5,147 bases of DNA. Source: an archaeon (GTDB lineage: Archaea; Thermoproteota; Nitrososphaeria; Nitrososphaerales; Nitrosopumilaceae). Position 1 is the stretch's first letter. The number at the start of each line of letters is the position of its first letter. The notes below the pieces were generated by a model that saw nothing but the letters and a program-made list of their open reading frames with translations, was not told where the DNA came from and searched no databases. Position numbers and translations under genes: made by a program. The stretch covers positions 1-5,147 of the forward strand of contig JAKAJY010000035.1 in assembly GCA_021824845.1 (NCBI GenBank), read 5' to 3'. Below, piece by piece: positions 1 to 5,147 of the stretch.

Positions 1-1267
1 TCAGGCCTGTGATTGCCGCATTATACGCTGCAATGTTTAGATAAACTTGGAATGCCAGTAATCCGACTATGACCCAGTTTAGCCATTTTTGAGACAGATT
101 TATCTCGGCTACCTTTTTTGGTCCCTTGTCTTTGTTGAGCTTTGCCTTTCTCTCTGCTTCTTGGGCCATCTTTATCATCATGTAGCTAAAACCAAAGCCT
201 AGCGGCACAAGCAGGATCATGACCAAATAGAAGAATATCGGATCAATTACCAATCTTTGCACTAGAGGAATGGTAGTGTCAGATGGGATGTAAAAGCCCC
301 AGTATGTCGTGACCATTATTTGTGCAATTCCTGTAATTCCAAATGCTGTGATTAGCGGTCTGTCCTTCCAAGAGAATTTCTTGTATCTGTCCAAGAATGG
401 TACAAGCAATAATGCACCTATGAATAGGCCTGGCCAAAGCACACCTGTGACGAACTTGTCGTATTGAGTCCTAAGGAATGCATACAGTCCTGTCAGATAC
501 CACTCTGGAACGGTAATTCCAGGCGGTACGGTAGGCTCGAACTTGAATCCCATATCAATTGGGAACACACCTCCTGTGATCAGAATTGCGCCAGAGATTG
601 CCATTACCATAGGTACATCAAATACCAAGAATCGTGGGAAATGCACTGCCATCAAGCCTAGCATCACAAGCGGCAAAACGAACACATGTTGGGCATAAAA
701 TCGCAGTACAAAGTCCGAAAACCCAGATCCAAACATGGCATCCCGTATTGTGGGCCCAGCTATTGGGATAGAATTAGTCAAAGATGCTGCAATACTAATT
801 GCAAGTTCGGCTCGCTCGCTAAATATTATATCATATCCGGTGAATGCCTCTAGTATTGTAACAGTACCCAATATGATGCCAGTCACCCAGAGAATTTCAT
901 TTCTTATTTTGTATCTTCCACTAAAGTATTGGTAATACATGTGCAGTATGGCCAAAAGAACCATTGCGTTTGATCCATGATAGTGAATGTTACGAATGTG
1001 AAATCCAAACGGAACTACATTATTGATTTTCTCTACGCTATCCCACGCCCTATCAAGAATCGGCATGTAATAGAACATGAGCAGTGCGCCAGAAACGCCC
1101 AAAATCACAAACACGATAAATGTAAGCATTCCCAAAAATCCAAATGGACTAACAAATCTGGATGGGAATGAGAACTTTACACCTGTAAATATTGTTCTTT
1201 CAAGGCCATCCCAGATCCAATACAGAAAGGCAACTGTGCCAGTACGTCTACTTAACGAAACGGCCAT
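1..1267 (-). CDS. Cytochrome b (fused b6/subunit IV type), complex III, 3' end missing
   Basis: Membrane quinol-oxidising subunit of a bc/b6f-type complex III. The frame is open for 422 codons from ATG at 1265-1267 to the window edge without a stop, so the C-terminus is missing. The b6-like half has transmembrane segments near residues 44-66, 98-118, 126-144 and 190-212. The two haem-b ligand pairs are H95/H109 (13 between) and H194/H209 (14 between, the b6f-like spacing). The subunit IV-like half has helices near 218-236, 272-292 and 303-325, with the Qo-site PEWY motif at 254-257. Further helices follow at about 340-366 and 393-413, separated by a Lys-rich loop (368-387). The start is firm: an in-frame TAG lies two codons upstream (TAG GCT ATG) and GGAG lies 9 nt upstream. 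The residue aligning with b6 Cys35, which binds haem c_n covalently, appears to be Phe44. It overlaps the Rieske gene by 20 bp. Equivalent to petB plus petD; family assignment is very secure. Confidence 0.96.
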   Translation of the reverse strand, partial: MAVSLSRRTGTVAFLYWIWDGLERTIFTGVKFSFPSRFVSPFGFLGMLTFIVFVILGVSGALLMFYYMPILDRAWDSVEKINNVVPFGFHIRNIHYHGSNAMVLLAILHMYYQYFSGRYKIRNEILWVTGIILGTVTILEAFTGYDIIFSERAELAISIAASLTNSIPIAGPTIRDAMFGSGFSDFVLRFYAQHVFVLPLVMLGLMAVHFPRFLVFDVPMVMAISGAILITGGVFPIDMGFKFEPTVPPGITVPEWYLTGLYAFLRTQYDKFVTGVLWPGLFIGALLLVPFLDRYKKFSWKDRPLITAFGITGIAQIMVTTYWGFYIPSDTTIPLVQRLVIDPIFFYLVMILLVPLGFGFSYMMIKMAQEAERKAKLNKDKGPKKVAEINLSQKWLNWVIVGLLAFQVYLNIAAYNAAITGL

Positions 1268-1856
1268 AGCCTACTACTCCATTGTCGTTTGGTGAAAACT
1301 TTGCTGGTAAAATCCACAAGTCGCCTTTAGAATCTGCCTCCATGTCAAGCTTGGCAAGCGTATTAGACGGTGATGCTTGCAGTGATGCAGGTCCTGCAAA
1401 TGCAGTTCCAGTCATTGGGTTGTACATGCTTCCATGGCACGGACATTCGCCCCTTTTACGGCCTTCTTGTGGCCAATACTTCCAAAGACACCATAAATGC
1501 AAACATACCATGCTAAATGCCCTAAAGGAGCTGGCGTCATTTTTTGCCCCACCCAGCTCTTCTGGTAATCGAATAAACTGCCATTTTCTAAATGCCTCCT
1601 CATCTAGAACACGGTCTCCAGTTGAAGGATATGTGATGACTTCGGCATGATTTGTTGGAAAAGTGTTAACGTTTGCCTGTCCTCCATCTGGGAGTATGAC
1701 TGGAACTTTTTCCAGCTTGGCGCTGTCTGGGTTTGGCATGAATTTGCCCCATGGCACAAAGGGTGCAAAAGTAAGCGCCGTGCCTGCAGCACCCATTAAT
1801 TTAAGAAAGTCTCGTCTGGATAGCGTAGCTACTTTGGTACTATCCCCTTGCGACAT
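1248..1856 (-). CDS. Rieske [2Fe-2S] iron-sulfur protein of complex III, Tat-exported
   Basis: Carries electrons from quinol at the Qo site of cytochrome b to an extracytoplasmic acceptor. Complete, 202 residues, a normal length for the family. The N-terminus has a textbook twin-arginine motif, SRRDFLK at 13-19, then a hydrophobic stretch (about 18-36) with no obvious cleavage site, so it probably stays as the membrane anchor, as in other Rieske proteins. Cluster box I is CLHLWC at 118-123 (ligands C118, H120; disulfide C123). Box II is CPCHGS at 138-143 (ligands C138, H141; disulfide C140). S143 and Y145 match the bc1 Ser and Tyr that hydrogen-bond the cluster and raise its potential, which suggests a high-potential centre. 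GPA at 155-157 matches the conserved proline-loop region. Box I has Trp where most complex III Rieske proteins have Gly. ATG at 1854-1856 fits the TATA box about 29 nt upstream. First gene of the unit with cytochrome b; petC-like. Confidence 0.97.
   Translation of the reverse strand: MSQGDSTKVATLSRRDFLKLMGAAGTALTFAPFVPWGKFMPNPDSAKLEKVPVILPDGGQANVNTFPTNHAEVITYPSTGDRVLDEEAFRKWQFIRLPEELGGAKNDASSFRAFSMVCLHLWCLWKYWPQEGRKRGECPCHGSMYNPMTGTAFAGPASLQASPSNTLAKLDMEADSKGDLWILPAKFSPNDNGVVGYGRFVK
1277..1280 (-). promoter_or_regulatory. Ribosome binding site for cytochrome b inside the Rieske gene
   Basis: GGAG on the minus strand, 9 nt before the cytochrome b ATG and within the last codons of the Rieske gene. 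Together with the in-frame TAG two codons before the ATG, it decides the start. It contrasts with the Rieske gene, which has no such motif, as expected if the first gene is leaderless and the internal gene uses Shine-Dalgarno or coupled initiation. Confidence 0.6.
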
Positions 1857-1865
1857 CCAAAGCTG

Positions 1866-1881
1866 CTTTTCGGAACTTTTC
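1866..1881 (-). repeat. Short direct repeat GAAAAG-4-GAAAAG between TATA box and start codon
   Basis: Two copies of GAAAAG (minus strand) at 1876-1881 and 1866-1871, separated by four bases (TTCC). The 10-bp period puts both on the same face of the helix, between the TATA box and the predicted transcription start. It could be an operator half-site pair or chance in A-rich DNA; the sequence alone does not decide. Confidence 0.3.
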
Positions 1882-1888
1882 TTATAAA
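1881..1888 (-). promoter_or_regulatory. TATA box of the Rieske-cytochrome b unit
   Basis: Read on the minus strand, TTTATAAG lies in the 39-bp gap after the protease stop, preceded by a purine-rich AAACAAGG stretch that could serve as BRE. Its centre is about 29 nt from the A of the Rieske ATG. Archaeal transcription usually starts 22-27 nt past the TATA centre, so the transcript would begin about 2-7 nt before the ATG. There is no Shine-Dalgarno motif just before that ATG, which agrees with leaderless initiation. Inferred from sequence only. Confidence 0.72.
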
Positions 1889-1895
1889 CCTTGTT

Positions 1896-4800
1896 TCAGT
1901 ATTTCGGTAATTTTTGTAATTTGCTTCCAAGAACAATAAAGATTGTAATTCCGATCGCAAATATGCCAGCAATCACCAACAATGCGAAATTATAATCAAA
2001 TTTGACATCAGTTTGATGTACGAGACTAGTATCCTTTGCTCTTTGTATTTCAAAGGATAAGGTTTTTTGGTTTGTGTTATTTGCCTTGTCTGCAGCAATT
2101 ATTGTAATATCATATTGTCCATCTTCTAACGGACCAGTATCAAGATGGATGATATTTTGATTGTGTATAGCGGTACCATTTGGAAGCAATACTTGATGAG
2201 CATCAGGATTCTCATCCAATATTGTATAATCCAAATGTAGTGAATCAGTGGCCTTGGAATCAGGTTTGGGAAAATTTATTATGATTTCAGGCATTGTTTT
2301 GTCTACAATAAAAGAATAAAACTGCGTCGAGACATTTCCCATTTCATCTGTTGCATCAATTTGGAGATTGTGCAGTCCTTCTGAAATTGAATCAGTCATA
2401 TCAAAGTCAATTTCTTTATCATCAAGATAATATTTGACAGATATTTTACTATCATCAATTATTGTTGGGATTGGGATAGTGCCATTTACAAATTGCGAAA
2501 TTGGAAAAAATATCTCTGGTGGTTTATCATCTGCAAAAAGTGAGGAAAACTTTGCAATCACAGTAAATGGTTCCGTTGTAGATTGTCCTCCAAACAAAGT
2601 CGAATGTAAAAGCAATGTGTAGGTGCCGGTCTGGTTTATTGGTGCATACAATAATGTGGAAGTAGTATCTTTGTTTTTGACTGGGTAAAATCCCCCACCT
2701 TCGCTGAATACAGTAGTGCCAAGCCAGTCAGATGTGGGCCAATCAAGCAATTGTCCAAATACACCAGATGGCATATTTGTCTGTATGATCTTTCCTTGAG
2801 GATCAATCATAAAGACGGAAAAGTTTGTGTCTGGACTTTTCCAAGATATATCAAAGGATGCAGTGTTGATGGTGGGATCTTTGATATCAAAGTAATACTG
2901 ACGCCAATCACCTGCGTTGTATCTGTTTGTCATATCAAATGCGCCCTTGATATACCCATTACCATACAGCACATCGGAATTTTTCTCACCCGGTATTATT
3001 GTGAGTTTGTCCTTTTGTGTTATTTCGGAAGTCACTGCAAATGATATCGGTGCATTTGCGGTGTGATTGGTTCCAATAAATCGAATAAAGCCTTGATATA
3101 CACCGGGTTTTGCATCATCAGGTACTATAATGGTTGTAGAGACTTTGGATGAACCATGTGGAGGAACTTCAATCAGACTATTGTCAATCCACACATCACT
3201 CCAGTTTTGCTTTTTGTAATAGGTGGTAGATAATACATAGTTCATTTCAGTCGAGTTTTTCTTTGTCTCACCAAGCCAGTATGAATATCTTGTCGGAACG
3301 GGATATATTCCGGCCAGTGGAGTATTTTCAAATTTAGTGTTTGGTTCTGATACACGTATTTCTTGGACCGTACCCCAAGTACCACCACGATTTACCAAAG
3401 AGAGTTCTGCACTAGATACTTGATCATCTTTGTTCTTGTCATTCCAGTCATAAAGATATAATGAGGCAATCTTGGTATCAGATGCGTAAAGTTTTTCGGT
3501 TTTATTCAGAAAATCTGAGAATGCAAAATTAAGGTTCATTACCATCAACTCTGCATCTTGTGGAATTACGGTCTGGTTATCATAATATGAGAATAATGAA
3601 TTATGTGATCTTGCATCTTCCAGTTTGATGTAATCCGGCCTAAACACGTTTGTCTTGTTGTATAAAGAGTCCTTTAGTCGCAGTTTTGTAGTAGAGTTTA
3701 TCTCGGATTTTTGAATCAGCTCGATCTTTTGCGGGATGATTTGGATAGTTATGGTATGGTTACCTGGATTTTCTATTGTGAATGTGGTTGAGCTTTTCTC
3801 ACCAGGTGTAAGCCTTCCTGCAAACCAGCCTGTTTGAAGCTGTGTTTTGTCAGGCAACTCAAAGATATCAAATCCCGGCAGTGTTGAATTTAGTTTCATC
3901 ATTGGATCATCCAGTATTTTTTTGATGTTGTGATAGGTAGAGTTGTTGTGTACCAAGAATATGCCATCTTTTCCATTCACAAACTGGACAGCCTTGTAGG
4001 AATTGACCAATCCAGATCCTTGCGTGAATGGATCATTTTGAAGATCAGTTGCAGTCGACATTAGTATATTTTTTATCATAAAAGAATCATAGTTTTGGTT
4101 TTTTTCCTTTAAGCTTTGCATTAGAATAGCAGCAGAGCCAGCAACAAGTGGTGCTGCCATACTTGTTCCACCAAACATTGAAAACGATTCTTGCTTGGAG
4201 TCTTTTTTTGCCTTGAGCACATTGCTTGGAACAAAACCATATGCACCAGTATTCATCAAATCAGGTTTTGGATCACCAATTATGCTTGGACCTCTACTTG
4301 AGAAATCAACCACATTATTTTCATGGATGGTGGTGTTTCCAAACCTAGGCTGGCCCTTGAATGCACCATATCCAACATAAACATTATTTGTTGTGGCGCC
4401 AACCGTAATCCCAAATGGGGCGGCATTTGGAAGGCCCATCGTACCATATCCATGTCCAGCATTACCGGCACTGGATATCATCACCACTCCTGAATATTTT
4501 GCATCAACAGATTGTGGTGTGGATAGAACATTCGCTATCAATGACAGTATGTCAACGCCTGGTGATGTTCTCAGAGATGGAAAATTGGATATTCCCCAGC
4601 TGTTTGATATGATATCTGCTCGTGGCCTGCCGGAAAACTTCCAAGTGTTGTTTGCACTATCAAATCCTGATGCCCACAGCCAGCCATATACCGTATCTCC
4701 AAACCAAAGTGCCTTTACCGGAATTATTTTTGCATTTGGCGCAATGCCCGGAAGAGTGTATTTTTTTGTATTATTGTAAATATCATATTGTGATTTTCCT

Positions 4801-5147
4801 TTTGATGCGATGGATGATGCTGCGGCAGTCCCATGCCCGACAAAATCAGTCATTATGCCAAAAAATCTCCCCTTGTGGTCCATCGGCGGCAATAAAGTTC
4901 CATTTGTAGCTTTTAGGAATTTATCAATTGAAGACTTGTTTTGGGAAAATACACCATATACATCGGCTACTTGTGCACCTACAGTTCCTGCACTATAATC
5001 CAGTTTGCCATCCTTGTTGGAATCATAAACCAAGAACTCATTCCCATTACCAAGTTTGATTGGCGACTCGTCAGTAAAATCAAAATCATATGTTGGTTTT
5101 TGTCCCTTTTTTAGATCAAATTTTGTGTAATCCTCCAAGACGTGGTC
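1896..5147 (-). CDS. Large membrane-anchored subtilisin-family (S8) serine protease, 5' end missing
   Basis: Secreted endopeptidase or peptidase of the subtilase family; substrate unknown. The window holds 1083 codons plus TGA at 1896-1898, and the frame stays open to the edge (Asp-His-Val before a TTG at 5136-5138), so that TTG is probably not the true start. Numbering from that TTG as 1: GHGT with catalytic H102, SSAGN with oxyanion N226, FSSRGP at 279-284, and GGTSMAAP with catalytic S326. No Asp box (DTG/DSG) is present; it should lie just upstream, giving a long Asp-His insert as in pyrolysin and tripeptidyl peptidase II. The catalytic domain ends near 385. Beta-sandwich regions follow (about 430-470 and 655-700), then a PPC/jelly-roll-like part (about 710-865), two Ig-like domains (about 872-947 and 949-1031), and a transmembrane helix (1051-1071) with a short basic tail. 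EF-hand-like loops occur at 39-50 and 567-578. About 22 N-glycosylation sequons point to a surface location. The family call is secure; the domain names after 385 are inferred from pattern. Confidence 0.94.
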   Translation of the reverse strand, partial: DHVLEDYTKFDLKKGQKPTYDFDFTDESPIKLGNGNEFLVYDSNKDGKLDYSAGTVGAQVADVYGVFSQNKSSIDKFLKATNGTLLPPMDHKGRFFGIMTDFVGHGTAAASSIASKGKSQYDIYNNTKKYTLPGIAPNAKIIPVKALWFGDTVYGWLWASGFDSANNTWKFSGRPRADIISNSWGISNFPSLRTSPGVDILSLIANVLSTPQSVDAKYSGVVMISSAGNAGHGYGTMGLPNAAPFGITVGATTNNVYVGYGAFKGQPRFGNTTIHENNVVDFSSRGPSIIGDPKPDLMNTGAYGFVPSNVLKAKKDSKQESFSMFGGTSMAAPLVAGSAAILMQSLKEKNQNYDSFMIKNILMSTATDLQNDPFTQGSGLVNSYKAVQFVNGKDGIFLVHNNSTYHNIKKILDDPMMKLNSTLPGFDIFELPDKTQLQTGWFAGRLTPGEKSSTTFTIENPGNHTITIQIIPQKIELIQKSEINSTTKLRLKDSLYNKTNVFRPDYIKLEDARSHNSLFSYYDNQTVIPQDAELMVMNLNFAFSDFLNKTEKLYASDTKIASLYLYDWNDKNKDDQVSSAELSLVNRGGTWGTVQEIRVSEPNTKFENTPLAGIYPVPTRYSYWLGETKKNSTEMNYVLSTTYYKKQNWSDVWIDNSLIEVPPHGSSKVSTTIIVPDDAKPGVYQGFIRFIGTNHTANAPISFAVTSEITQKDKLTIIPGEKNSDVLYGNGYIKGAFDMTNRYNAGDWRQYYFDIKDPTINTASFDISWKSPDTNFSVFMIDPQGKIIQTNMPSGVFGQLLDWPTSDWLGTTVFSEGGGFYPVKNKDTTSTLLYAPINQTGTYTLLLHSTLFGGQSTTEPFTVIAKFSSLFADDKPPEIFFPISQFVNGTIPIPTIIDDSKISVKYYLDDKEIDFDMTDSISEGLHNLQIDATDEMGNVSTQFYSFIVDKTMPEIIINFPKPDSKATDSLHLDYTILDENPDAHQVLLPNGTAIHNQNIIHLDTGPLEDGQYDITIIAADKANNTNQKTLSFEIQRAKDTSLVHQTDVKFDYNFALLVIAGIFAIGITIFIVLGSKLQKLPKY

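Noticed and set aside
464..1295. Several 64-72 codon plus-strand reading frames opposite cytochrome b
   Set aside because: They overlap each other in different frames and lie antisense to a protein with full haem-ligand and PEWY motifs; no independent coding signs.
1282..1650. 122-codon plus-strand reading frame
   Set aside because: It lies wholly antisense to the Rieske gene, has no recognisable motif or promoter, and its codons mirror the conserved cluster region on the other strand.
2098..2120. Near-repeat of an ATTATTGTAA-ATATCATATTG-like string, also seen near 4770-4790
   Set aside because: The match is about 20 AT-rich bases with an indel, inside coding sequence at both places and in different reading frames; chance is the simplest explanation.
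4203..4209. Seven-base homopolymer (also at 4761-4767) as a frameshift or slippage site
   Set aside because: Both encode ordinary Lys codons in an unbroken frame, and no alternative frame product is sensible.
4393..4779. 128-codon plus-strand reading frame
   Set aside because: It is antisense to the conserved subtilase core (His to Asn region); the minus-strand protein explains the sequence completely.
5136..5138. TTG as the start codon of the protease
   Set aside because: The frame is open to the window edge and the catalytic Asp and any signal peptide are missing downstream of it, so the true start should lie outside.
1896..5147. Slightly lower GC in the protease than in the complex III genes as a sign of transfer
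   Set aside because: Sampled lines range from roughly a third to almost half GC within the protease itself, and Asn/Lys/Ile-rich content explains the bias; no mobile-element traces flank it.

Overview
The window looks like chromosomal DNA from an ammonia-oxidising archaeon of the Nitrososphaerota (Thaumarchaeota), probably the Nitrosopumilus/Nitrosarchaeum/Nitrosotenuis side. This rests on protein character and an archaeal TATA box, not on a database search. Supporting points are a cytochrome b that fuses the b6 and subunit IV parts, a Tat-dependent Rieske protein, moderately low GC, tight gene packing, a near-leaderless promoter and a heavily sequon-decorated surface protease.

All three genes lie on the minus strand, so transcription runs from high to low coordinates. 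(1) 5147-1896: a very large subtilisin-family (S8) serine protease, cut at its 5' end by the window edge. It keeps the catalytic His, oxyanion Asn and catalytic Ser, followed by several beta-sandwich domains, two tandem Ig-like domains and a C-terminal membrane anchor. The catalytic Asp and the N-terminus lie outside. (2) 1895-1857: a 39-bp gap with a TATA box placed for a leaderless or near-leaderless transcript. (3) 1856-1248: a complete Rieske [2Fe-2S] protein with a twin-arginine signal anchor. (4) 1267-1: cytochrome b, starting inside the last codons of the Rieske gene (20-bp overlap) and running off the window with no stop codon.

The Rieske and cytochrome b genes encode the catalytic core of respiratory complex III (quinol oxidation, with electrons passed on to what in these archaea is presumably a small blue copper protein). 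They appear to be translationally coupled. The protease has its own transcript start outside the window, and nothing links it functionally to complex III beyond adjacency; it is most likely an exported, glycosylated, membrane-tethered ectoprotease. The plus strand holds only shadow reading frames. No tRNA, rRNA, CRISPR, insertion sequence or other mobile DNA was seen. I found no clearly new multi-gene system; the points worth a second look are lineage-specific departures from textbook motifs in the complex III proteins and the architecture of the protease.
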